DNA of 47,909 nt from contig DHCV01000002.1 in NCBI GenBank assembly GCA_002399025.1, positions 45,531 through 93,439 of the forward strand, written 5' to 3'. Positions 41,083-47,909 of this stretch are shown here, piece after piece. This stretch comes from Bacteroidales bacterium UBA4893 (GTDB taxonomy: Bacteria; Bacteroidota; Bacteroidia; Bacteroidales; P3). Position 1 is the first letter of the stretch. The number at the start of each line of letters is the position of its first letter. Below the pieces are notes generated by a model. That model was not told the origin of the DNA, searched no databases, and saw nothing but the letters and a program-made list of their open reading frames with translations. A program made the translations under genes and the position numbers.

Positions 41083-42222
41083 ATGAATTTTAAATCATTA
41101 AAGTTTCTAACAAAAAGAAGAATTGAGGCAGGAATATTCCTTATTATCTTCTTTGGTGTCTTTGGTTATATCTCCAAGATTATGGGTTTACCAAATATGC
41201 TAAATACAATTATGCAGACATCGTATAGTCTTTTGATTGAAACGGTTCTTTACATTATGGGAATTACTGTTCTTTCGGGTGCCTTAGGTAAGCTTTTGAC
41301 AGAGTTTGGGGTTGTTCGTTTGCTCGAAACCATCCTTAAACCTCTAATGAAACCTTTGTATAATTTGCCAGGAGTTGCTGCATTGGGAGCTGTTTTAACT
41401 TTTCTTTCTGATAATCCAGCTATTATTTCTTTGGCAAAGGATAATAACTTCAGTAAGTACTTTAAAAAATATCAACTTATTTCCCTAACTAATTTTGGAA
41501 CTGCCTTTGGAATGGGGTTAGTTGTAATTATATTTATGGCTGGTAAAGGCTATGCTGGTGCTGCCATTATTGGATTAGTTGGTGCTGTTATTGGAAGTAT
41601 TATCTCTACTCGTTTAATGCAAAGATTTACTATAAAAGATTTTCCAGAATTTAAAACAGAATTCGTTGAAGGAGGAGATGAACAAAAGATTTCATTCAAA
41701 AGCGAAGGTAATATGTTCTTAAGAGTATTAAATTCTATTTTAGATGGAGGAAAGACAGGAGTTGATTTGGGACTTGCAATTATTCCTGGAGTTCTTATTA
41801 TTTCCACTTTTGTAATGATTCTTACTTTTGGTGCTTCTCCAGAAGGTTACACAGGAAAAGCTTATGAAGGAATTGCACTACTGCCTTATCTTGCTGGAAA
41901 AATTAATTTTGTTTTTGAATGGTTATTTGGTTTTACTAACCCAGAGTTAATTGCTTTTCCAATAACTGCACTTGGTGCTGTTGGAGCTGCTTTAGGTTTA
42001 GTTCCAAAGTTTCAAGCAGCTGGATTTCTTGACGGAAATGCAGTTGCTGTTTTCACTGCAATGGGAATGTGTTGGAGTGGATATTTAAGTACTCACACAG
42101 CAATGTTGGATTCTCTTGGATATAGAAAACTAACCGGTAAGGCTATTCTTTCACACACAATTGGAGGATTATTTGCTGGGATTTCTGCCCACTGGCTTTT
42201 TGTTCTGATAAGCTTATTCTAA
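41083..42222 (+). CDS. Gate-domain (nucleoside-recognition-like) inner-membrane protein
   Basis: 379 aa with about ten TM segments. Two homologous-looking halves each carry a gate-like segment: GALGKLLTEFGVVRLLETIL with VLTFLSDNPAIISLAK, and PELIAFPITALGAVGAALGL with MGMCWSGYLSTHTAMLDSLG. This resembles the Gate/nucleoside-recognition superfamily found in spore maturation and transporter-like proteins. Transport is inferred, not shown. Likely an operon with the upstream porin-like gene. Confidence 0.65.
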   Translation: MNFKSLKFLTKRRIEAGIFLIIFFGVFGYISKIMGLPNMLNTIMQTSYSLLIETVLYIMGITVLSGALGKLLTEFGVVRLLETILKPLMKPLYNLPGVAALGAVLTFLSDNPAIISLAKDNNFSKYFKKYQLISLTNFGTAFGMGLVVIIFMAGKGYAGAAIIGLVGAVIGSIISTRLMQRFTIKDFPEFKTEFVEGGDEQKISFKSEGNMFLRVLNSILDGGKTGVDLGLAIIPGVLIISTFVMILTFGASPEGYTGKAYEGIALLPYLAGKINFVFEWLFGFTNPELIAFPITALGAVGAALGLVPKFQAAGFLDGNAVAVFTAMGMCWSGYLSTHTAMLDSLGYRKLTGKAILSHTIGGLFAGISAHWLFVLISLF

Positions 42223-42239
42223 CTACTACCTTATTTGCT

Positions 42240-43097
42240 TTATAGGTGGGTCAAGCACTCTTTAAGACTGTCTTCCCAATGAGGAATTGAAATACCTAAG
42301 TATTTCTTTGTTGCATCCTTATCCAAGACGCTATAAACAGGTCTTTCAGCTGGAGCAGGATAGTCTTTTGAAAGTATGGGATTAACATTACAACTAAGAT
42401 TATTTAGCTGCATTATCTTTTTTGCAAAGTCATACCAACTACATACTCCTTCATTACTATAATGAAGGATTTCTTTTGTGGAAGGATTGGACTTGATTAT
42501 GGCTTCCATAATTGCCTTTGCCAAATCTTTTGCATAGGTAGGCGAGCCTATTTGGTCGTAAACAACATTAAGGCTTTCTCTTTCTGAACCTAAGCGTATC
42601 ATTGTCTTGACAAAGTTATTTCCATATTCGGAGTATAACCAAGCTGTTCTGATTATTGTGTAAGAACTTGCTATTTCCTGAATATATTTCTCCCCTTCAA
42701 GTTTGGTTTTTCCATAGACAGACTTAGGGTTTGTTGCTTTGTCCAATGGGGATATTGGAGTATTCTTTGAATTATCAAACACATAATCTGTTGAGATATG
42801 GATTAGGTGGATATTTCTTTTGGAGGCTTGAATGGAAAGAAGCTTTGGAGCATTAGCATTAAGATTATAAGCCTTTTCTTGTTCTGTTTCTGCCTTATCA
42901 ACTGCTGTGTAGGCAGCACAATTTATTATTGAAGAGATATTATGCTTATCCAAAAACTCATTAATACTTCCTTCAGAACAAATATCCAATTCTTCATAGT
43001 CGGTAAAATAAAATTCATAGCTTGGATAGTTCAAATGAATATCCATTAGGCAAGACCCAAGCTGTCCTTTTGCTCCTGTAACCAATATCTCTTTCAT
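42240..43097 (-). CDS. rfbD: dTDP-4-dehydrorhamnose reductase
   Basis: Last step of dTDP-L-rhamnose synthesis, NAD(P)H-dependent; 285 aa, extended short-chain dehydrogenase. The nucleotide-binding motif is TGAKGQLG (7-14). NCAAYTAVDKAETEQEKAYN and STDYVFDN are family marks. The catalytic YxxxK is near residue 128 (SVYGKTKLEGEKY). The C-terminal sugar-binding part contains ERPVYSVLDKDATKK. rfbA, rfbB and rfbC are not in the window. It follows ugd with a 9-nt gap, so both nucleotide-sugar genes are probably co-transcribed. Confidence 0.93.
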   Translation of the reverse strand: MKEILVTGAKGQLGSCLMDIHLNYPSYEFYFTDYEELDICSEGSINEFLDKHNISSIINCAAYTAVDKAETEQEKAYNLNANAPKLLSIQASKRNIHLIHISTDYVFDNSKNTPISPLDKATNPKSVYGKTKLEGEKYIQEIASSYTIIRTAWLYSEYGNNFVKTMIRLGSERESLNVVYDQIGSPTYAKDLAKAIMEAIIKSNPSTKEILHYSNEGVCSWYDFAKKIMQLNNLSCNVNPILSKDYPAPAERPVYSVLDKDATKKYLGISIPHWEDSLKECLTHL

Positions 43098-43106
43098 ATT
43101 TCCTTT

Positions 43107-44423
43107 CTATTTTGTTCCTATTCCTTCGTAGTAAAAGCCCAATTCTCTCATTTCCTTTCCCTCATAAATGTTTCTTCCATCCAAAAGTACAAGCTCTTTC
43201 ATCAAGTCCTTAGCTCTTTTCCATGAAGGTAAGCGAAACTCTTTCCATTCCGTTAGAAGAAGAAGAGCATCTGCCCCTTCCAAAGCTTCATAGGGGTCAT
43301 CGCAATAACTAATATTTATGTTTGGTAAGCGCCTTTTGGTTTCCTCCATTGCAATTGGGTCATAGGCTCTAATTTTACAGCCTTCCTTTGAAAGAGCTTC
43401 AAGAATATACAACGAAGGAGCCTCTCTCATATCATCGGTTTCGGGTTTAAAGGAGAGTCCCCAAATAGCAATTGTTTTATCTTTTAAGGAAGGGTAAATC
43501 TTTTTGAGCTTATGGAAAAGGACAAGCTTTTGCTCATTATTCCTTTCCTCTGCTGCCCTAACAACCTTTAACTCTATATCGTTTTCTAATCCTGTTTGAT
43601 AAAGAGCCTTAACATCCTTTGGAAAGCAAGAACCTCCATAGCCAATTCCAGAATAGAGAAACTTATTACCAATTCTTGGGTCGCTACCAATTCCTTTCCT
43701 TACCATAGAAACATTTGCCCCAACCTTCTCACAAAGATTTGCAATCTCATTCATAAAACTTATCCTAACAGTAAGCATAGCATTAGCTGCATACTTAGTC
43801 ATTTCAGCCGAAGGAACATCCATATAAATAATATTATGACCATTTAGGGTGAAAGGTTTATAGAGCTTATCCATCAATTCCTTTGCCCTTTCGGACTCAA
43901 CACCCACAACTATTCTGTCTGGAAACATAAAATCCTTAATAGCATTTCCCTCTTTCAAAAACTCAGGATTGGAAGCAATATCAAAATCTATCTTCTTTCC
44001 TCTCTTGTCCAAAGCATCTTGAATTGTTTTCTTAACCTTCTCAGCCGTACCCACCGGAACAGTGCTTTTGGTAACAATCAAACAATAATCCTCAATGTTC
44101 TCTCCCACCTCCTTTGCAACATCTAAAACATATTTCAAGTCAGCACTCCCATCCTCATCCGAAGGAGTCCCAACAGCACTGAAAACTATGTTTGCATCCT
44201 TCAAAGAATCCTTTAGGGAAGTTGAGAAACTAAGCCTTTTCTTTGCAACATTCCTTTCAATCATCTCATCCAAGCCAGGCTCATAGATTGGGGAAATACC
44301 ATTCTTCAAATTTTCAATTTTCTTTTGGTCAATATCAACACAAGTAACCTCAATACCCATTTCGGCAAAACAAGTCCCAGTAACCAAACCCACATAACCA
44401 CTCCCAACAATTACAGTCTTCAT
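43107..44423 (-). CDS. ugd: UDP-glucose 6-dehydrogenase
   Basis: Two-step NAD-dependent oxidation of UDP-glucose to UDP-glucuronate; 438 aa. The Rossmann motif GSGYVGLVTG (7-16) starts the protein, and SAVGTPSDEDGSADL and VTKSTVPVGTAEKV follow. The nucleophile is C266 in GYGGSCFPKD. The C-terminal UDP-binding domain contains WGLSFKPETDDMREAPSLYI. UDP-glucuronate feeds capsule, exopolysaccharide or lipid A modification. Paired with rfbD downstream. Confidence 0.96.
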   Translation of the reverse strand: MKTVIVGSGYVGLVTGTCFAEMGIEVTCVDIDQKKIENLKNGISPIYEPGLDEMIERNVAKKRLSFSTSLKDSLKDANIVFSAVGTPSDEDGSADLKYVLDVAKEVGENIEDYCLIVTKSTVPVGTAEKVKKTIQDALDKRGKKIDFDIASNPEFLKEGNAIKDFMFPDRIVVGVESERAKELMDKLYKPFTLNGHNIIYMDVPSAEMTKYAANAMLTVRISFMNEIANLCEKVGANVSMVRKGIGSDPRIGNKFLYSGIGYGGSCFPKDVKALYQTGLENDIELKVVRAAEERNNEQKLVLFHKLKKIYPSLKDKTIAIWGLSFKPETDDMREAPSLYILEALSKEGCKIRAYDPIAMEETKRRLPNINISYCDDPYEALEGADALLLLTEWKEFRLPSWKRAKDLMKELVLLDGRNIYEGKEMRELGFYYEGIGTK

Positions 44424-44794
44424 ATATCTATATTTATTAGATTTTAATTAAATTATAGATTGCAAATATCTGAAATTTATTGCACAAAGCCAAGAAAAAG
44501 AATAGAAAATAGAAATAAGTATATTTCAAAGCCATTAGAACGTCTTACCCAACTATTTCAAATCATTAGAAAGGGCATCCCTCAATAAAAGAATAAAGGA
44601 ATTTAACTCTCAACCTTCAAACTAAGACTTTACGAGCCTCAAACTAAGACTTCATGGAGCTTAAACGAAGAGTTCACGAGCACGAAATGGCATTTCATCG
44701 CAACGAGATGCCATTTCGTGTTCATAAAGACGAAGTTTGAGGGTCATCAAAACGAAGTATAATGTGATTGAAAACTCTTTTTAGTTATAGAATA
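44424..44794. other. Intergenic region with a repeat array
   Basis: A 371-nt spacer between rseP and ugd. No ORF is supported. The right half is the array at 44612-44763; the left half (44424-44611) is AT-rich with no recognised signal beyond a poor promoter-like GATATTTG about 40 nt upstream of ugd. Confidence 0.6.
44612..44763. repeat. Divergent array of ~20-23-bp units with nested inverted repeats
   Basis: About seven units of 20-23 bp, e.g. TTCAAACTAAGACTTTACG, CTCAAACTAAGACTTCATGG and TTAAACGAAGAGTTCACGAG, ending AAAACGAAGTAT. An outer stem CCTCAAACT (44637-44645) / AGTTTGAGG (44734-44742) encloses a perfect 12-bp inner stem, CACGAAATGGCA (44681-44692) / TGCCATTTCGTG (44709-44720). The AAACGAAG word links it to the elements at 4605, 24441 and 38656. 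It starts 31 nt after the rseP stop and may act as its terminator. Confidence 0.75.
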
Positions 44795-46177
44795 TTAGAA
44801 CTTGCCGCTGAGCCATCTTACCAAATCATTACCATTGGCATATATCAATAGGGCAAACAAAAGTACCATTCCAACTATTTGAGCTCTTTCAAGGAATTTA
44901 TCACCAGGCTTTTTCCCAGTTATCATTTCCCAAAGGGTGAACATTACATGCCCTCCGTCTAATGCTGGTATTGGAAGAATATTCATAAATGCTAATATAA
45001 TGGAAAGGAAGGCTGTCATATTCCAAAAAACTTGCCAATTCCAAGTTTCAGGGAATAAATTACCAATTGTTCCAAATCCTCCAAGTGATGAGGCTCCCTC
45101 TTTGGAGAAAACAAACTTAAATTGCTTTACATAGTTAACCAAGCTTGAAACTCCTTGCGAAATGCCTGCTGGTATTGATTCAAAAAATCCATATTCAATC
45201 TTCTCAGTCTTGAACATTAGGTATGGGTTCTTTGCAACTGCTCCTATCTTGCCATTATCATCAAGTGTGAAGGTGGAAGTCTTTTCTTCCCCATTACGAT
45301 AATAGCCTATGCTTACAGATTTTGATTTATGCTTTGCTATTTCAGCAACGAAATCGGAAAAAGCAGGTGTTGAGACTCCATTTATTGAAACTATGCTATC
45401 TTCTACCTTCATTCCGTTCTTTTCTGCAATTGAGCCTAAGGCAAATTGACCAACTACAAATGGGAAACGAGGTGTTGCAAATTGTTTTACTTCTGCGGCA
45501 ATCATTTGTTTTGCGAAGTCCTTTGGCAAATCAAGCTTTATTGTTTCAAATCCTCTTTTGATTGTGCAATCGTGCGACTGGTCTAAAAGCAATTTCTCAA
45601 CCACTTCCGTCATATCTTTCACGGGTTTTGCATTAACCGCAAGTATTATATCTCCATTTTGGAAACCATTCTTAAGAGCTACCTCTGTGTAGTCGTAACC
45701 TAAGGTTGCATTTTGCAAAGGCAGGGTTTCTTCGCCCCAATAGAAAAGCATCATAGAAAAGATAACGATTGCTCCAACGAAATTCATTATCACTCCTCCC
45801 AAAACAATCAATAGTCTTTGCCAAGCTGGCTTTGAACGATATTCCCAAGCTTGTGGTTCGGAAGAAAGCTTATCGGCAGATGTTGTATTTTCATCAATCA
45901 TTCCGGCAATTGAGCAATAACCTCCAAGTGGCACCCATCCAATTCCCCATTCTGTGTTTTCTTTGTTCTCTTCAAAGCTCTCTGGTGCTTTTTTGCTAAA
46001 CCAGCTTAGTTGCCATTTGCCTCCAATCTTCTTAGCTCTAAGTATTGAAAAATAGGGGTTAAAAAACAAATAGAATTTCTCTACTCTGGTCTTAAATAGT
46101 CTTGCAAACAAATAGTGTCCTAATTCATGTATGAATACAAGTAGTGATAGTGCAAGTAATAATGCTAAAATCTTCAT
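44795..46177 (-). CDS. rseP: RIP metalloprotease RseP (site-2 protease)
   Basis: Intramembrane zinc protease that cleaves anti-sigma factors or signal-peptide remnants; 460 aa. The zinc motif HELGH (H17, E18, H21) lies in TM1 (LLVFIHELGHYLFARLF). A central region with PDZ-like segments covers about 150-330 (ALKNGFQNGDIILAVNAKPV; AEKNGMKVEDSIVSINGVST). The third ligand motif PALDGGH is near residue 405-410. It is directly downstream of dxr (30-nt gap), a widespread pairing. Confidence 0.95.
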   Translation of the reverse strand: MKILALLLALSLLVFIHELGHYLFARLFKTRVEKFYLFFNPYFSILRAKKIGGKWQLSWFSKKAPESFEENKENTEWGIGWVPLGGYCSIAGMIDENTTSADKLSSEPQAWEYRSKPAWQRLLIVLGGVIMNFVGAIVIFSMMLFYWGEETLPLQNATLGYDYTEVALKNGFQNGDIILAVNAKPVKDMTEVVEKLLLDQSHDCTIKRGFETIKLDLPKDFAKQMIAAEVKQFATPRFPFVVGQFALGSIAEKNGMKVEDSIVSINGVSTPAFSDFVAEIAKHKSKSVSIGYYRNGEEKTSTFTLDDNGKIGAVAKNPYLMFKTEKIEYGFFESIPAGISQGVSSLVNYVKQFKFVFSKEGASSLGGFGTIGNLFPETWNWQVFWNMTAFLSIILAFMNILPIPALDGGHVMFTLWEMITGKKPGDKFLERAQIVGMVLLFALLIYANGNDLVRWLSGKF

Positions 46178-46207
46178 CTCTTTTATCTATGGTATTATTT
46201 ATTATCT

Positions 46208-47365
46208 TTATTGTAGGTACTTCGAACTTAGTTCTTCCCTGACTTCCTTATCGGTTTCAAAGAAGTCATTAACGTTTGCATTTGCAATAAAATTGTATTT
46301 ACTCATTGCATTTGCAATAATTTCTGGAATTTCCAAAAAGCCAATCCTCTCTTTTAGGAAAGCCTCAACAGCAATCTCGTTTGCAGCATTCATAATTGTT
46401 GGTAGGTTTCCTCCCTTTTGGATTGCTTGATAGGCAAGAGAAAGACATGGGAAGGTTTGACTGTCGGGCTTAAGGAAACTAAGGTTTGGATTATTATATA
46501 TATTGAATTTTGGGAAGTTAGTTTTCAACCTTTCGGGATAAGTTAGGGCATATTGGATAGGCAAACGCATATCGGCTAATCCTAATTGTGCCTTCACTGA
46601 ACCGTCCTCAAATTCCACTAAGGAATGAATAATAGATTGGGGGTGTACAACGGTTTCAATCTTCTCAATAGGCAAATCAAACAACCATTTAGCCTCAATA
46701 ACCTCCAAGCCCTTATTCATTAGGGTTGCCGAATCAATCGTAACTTTATTTCCCATTACCCAATTAGGATGATTAAGAGCCTCTTTGGGAGTGATATGTA
46801 TAAGTTCCTCTTTTGTCTTTCCTAAAAACGGACCACCAGAGGCAGTAAGTATTATCTTTTCAATGGGATTATAGAACTCACCTGCTAAGCACTGAAATAT
46901 TGCTGAATGCTCGGAGTCAACAGGAATAATAGGCACATTATTTTCAATGGAAAGCTTGGTTACCAACTCTCCTGCAACAACCAAGGTTTCTTTGTTTGAA
47001 AGGGCAATAGGCTTTTTAGCCTCAATTGCTTTAAGAGTAGGCTTTAATCCTGCAAATCCAACAATGGCAGTAAGAACAATATCTATGGTCTCCATCTGAA
47101 CGATTTCCTCTAAGGCTTCTTGTCCTGCAAACACCTTAATATCGGTTGAAGCAAGAGCCTCCTTTACCTTTTTATATTGATTATTATCGGCAATTACCAC
47201 AGCATTTGGGTCAAACCTAAGAGCCTGTTCAATCAATAAATCAGCCTGCGAGTTAGCGGTAAGCACCTCAACGCATAGTCTGTCCTTATGATGTTCTATA
47301 ACCTCTAAGGCTTGTTTTCCAATTGAACCAGTTGAACCAATAATGGCGACTTTCTTTTGTTTCAT
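46208..47365 (-). CDS. dxr: 1-deoxy-D-xylulose 5-phosphate reductoisomerase
   Basis: First committed step of the MEP isoprenoid pathway, DXP to MEP with NADPH and a divalent metal; 385 aa. NADPH-binding GSTGSIG (10-16). Metal and substrate motifs are intact: PVDSEHSAIFQCL, TASGGPFLGKT, and LNHPNWVMGNKVTIDSATLM. C-terminal helical domain normal. rseP follows. An inverted repeat and a -7 element lie immediately upstream. Confidence 0.97.
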   Translation of the reverse strand: MKQKKVAIIGSTGSIGKQALEVIEHHKDRLCVEVLTANSQADLLIEQALRFDPNAVVIADNNQYKKVKEALASTDIKVFAGQEALEEIVQMETIDIVLTAIVGFAGLKPTLKAIEAKKPIALSNKETLVVAGELVTKLSIENNVPIIPVDSEHSAIFQCLAGEFYNPIEKIILTASGGPFLGKTKEELIHITPKEALNHPNWVMGNKVTIDSATLMNKGLEVIEAKWLFDLPIEKIETVVHPQSIIHSLVEFEDGSVKAQLGLADMRLPIQYALTYPERLKTNFPKFNIYNNPNLSFLKPDSQTFPCLSLAYQAIQKGGNLPTIMNAANEIAVEAFLKERIGFLEIPEIIANAMSKYNFIANANVNDFFETDKEVREELSSKYLQ

Positions 47366-47366
47366 T

Positions 47367-47403
47367 GCAAAACCTAACTTTTTTAATTTGCAGTTAGGTT
47401 TGC
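47367..47403. promoter_or_regulatory. Inverted repeat at the dxr start, possible operator
   Basis: GCAAAACCTAAC (47367-47378) is complementary to GTTAGGTTTGC (47393-47403) except for one bulged base. The right arm abuts the -7 element and covers the expected transcription start; the left arm ends 2 nt before the ATG. An operator or start-site hairpin is possible. Inference only. Confidence 0.4.
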
Positions 47404-47410
47404 AAAAGTA
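47403..47410 (-). promoter_or_regulatory. -7 element for dxr
   Basis: TACTTTTG on the minus strand matches TAnnTTTG, followed by CAAACC, 38 nt upstream of the dxr ATG. A TTTG lies 22 bp further upstream, slightly beyond the usual spacing. Confidence 0.45.
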
Positions 47411-47478
47411 ACACTTTTTTATTAGTAAATCGCAAAAGCCATAAGTCTATTTCATTTACCATTGCATTAAATCCAAAA

Positions 47479-47507
47479 GCGGTGTAGTTTAATCAAAACC
47501 ACACCGC
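47479..47507 (-). terminator. Probable terminator of the right-edge lipoprotein gene
   Basis: GCGGTGTAGTTT (47479-47490) pairs with AAACCACACCGC (47496-47507, one A-C mismatch), loop 5 nt. On the minus strand TTTT follows. It lies 44 nt after the stop codon of the gene ending at 47551. Confidence 0.6.
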
Positions 47508-47515
47508 CTTTATTG

Positions 47516-47542
47516 TTGTGCGGGATAACATATCCCGTACGA
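47516..47542. repeat. GC-rich palindrome
   Basis: TTGTGCGGGATA (47516-47527) and TATCCCGTACGA (47531-47542) form a 12-bp stem (two G-T pairs) with a 3-nt loop. Much more GC-rich than its surroundings and immediately 3' of the right-edge gene. It looks like a REP-type palindrome. Confidence 0.55.
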
Positions 47543-47550
47543 CGAGCTCC

Positions 47551-47909
47551 TTATTTTACTTTTTTAAACGTAACATTTTGCCATTCAACTGCTAATATTG
47601 TAAAAGAATACCCTAAACGATATATAGTTAAATTTGAATTGTTAATAGAATATTTAAAAGAAAGAGTTTGTCCTCCTTTAGTAATATCAATTGTATTATT
47701 AGAAACTTTATATTGTGCAGGAGCATAAGAGGAATCTACTGGATTGTATGTAAGTCCAGCCCATTTTTCAATTTTTCCATCAGAAGTAAATACAATGGTT
47801 TCTCCATAAGCATAATTTTCGGTTGTTGATACCCATTCACCAATCAAAGGGTTTTCCTCTTTCTCCTCACAAGCCGAAAAGAAAGAAAGACTTAAAGCAG
47901 TAATCACAA
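47551..47909 (-). CDS. Lipoprotein, 5' end outside window
   Basis: 118 codons remain. The first codon available as a start is a GTG at 47905-47907, but the hydrophobic stretch ITALSLSFFSAC looks like the second half of a lipoprotein signal, so the true start is probably beyond the edge. After the lipobox Cys come EEKEENPLIGEWVSTTENYA, GETIVFTSDGKIEKW and a series of short strands (TIDITKGGQTLSFKYSINNS), similar in pattern to small lipocalin-like lipoproteins of Bacteroidota. Function unknown. Confidence 0.7.
   Translation of the reverse strand, partial: VITALSLSFFSACEEKEENPLIGEWVSTTENYAYGETIVFTSDGKIEKWAGLTYNPVDSSYAPAQYKVSNNTIDITKGGQTLSFKYSINNSNLTIYRLGYSFTILAVEWQNVTFKKVK

Overview
This 47.9 kb window is a low-GC chromosomal segment from a member of the Bacteroidota, most likely Bacteroidales-like. 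The evidence is: (i) a ribosomal superoperon in Bacteroidota order (rpsL-rpsG-fusA-rpsJ ... secY-map-infA-rpmJ ... rpoA-rplQ, with no tuf and no adk); (ii) promoters of the Bacteroidota type, TTTG, 19-21 bp, then TAnnTTTG, upstream of most transcription units; (iii) starts preceded by A-rich leaders rather than Shine-Dalgarno sequences; (iv) a type IX secretion C-terminal sorting domain; and (v) typical families such as ftsK-lolA, YitT and large FN3/cleaved-adhesin surface proteins.

Layout. 1-4340 (minus): the first 1446 codons of a giant secreted adhesin-like protein that runs off the left edge. 4911-23008 (minus): 31 ribosomal-protein and associated genes fusing the str, S10, spc and alpha operons, with a promoter at 23066-23097 and a terminator at 4846-4883. 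Two of them, rpmD and rpmJ, are very short. 23163-23317: a consensus promoter reading toward rpsL with about 130 nt of unassigned leader or sRNA. 23420-24228: rubredoxin, convergent with a lone exosortase. 24616-28067 (minus): a T9SS-sorted FN3 protein followed by exbB-exbD-tonB. 28294-29752 (plus): tRNA-Asn, then tyrS. 29895-32175 (minus): a tiny Thr/Glu/Pro lipoprotein and an O-antigen-ligase-like membrane protein with a TPR-like tail. 32352-36350 (plus): a secreted protein, ftsK and a lolA-like gene. 36407-39772 (minus): an NlpC/P60 lipoprotein, a secreted HExxH protein and a YitT-family protein. 40029-42222 (plus): a porin-like protein and a Gate-domain permease. 42240-44423 (minus): rfbD and ugd (nucleotide sugars). 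44795-47365 (minus): rseP and dxr. 47551-47909: a lipoprotein cut by the right edge.

The most unusual signal is not a gene. Two intergenic elements of exactly 95 bp (24441-24535 and 38656-38750, in opposite orientation) are built on a strict 21-bp period: a constant 10-bp linker (AAATTAAAAC) alternates with 11-bp cores drawn from two sequence classes. The cores differ between copies as blocks, and both copies can pair into hairpins using different bases. Looser relatives lie at 4605-4652 and 44612-44763. All four sit just 3' of the last gene of a minus-strand transcription unit. They look like a modular mobile or structured repeat family, reminiscent of the tandem-unit 'BrickBuilt' elements of Porphyromonas, and are the best candidate here for something undescribed. 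Other items worth a look are the promoter-plus-leader upstream of rpsL, a 7-bp microsatellite running into an NlpC/P60 gene, the exosortase with no obvious substrate, and GC-rich hairpins upstream of dxr.
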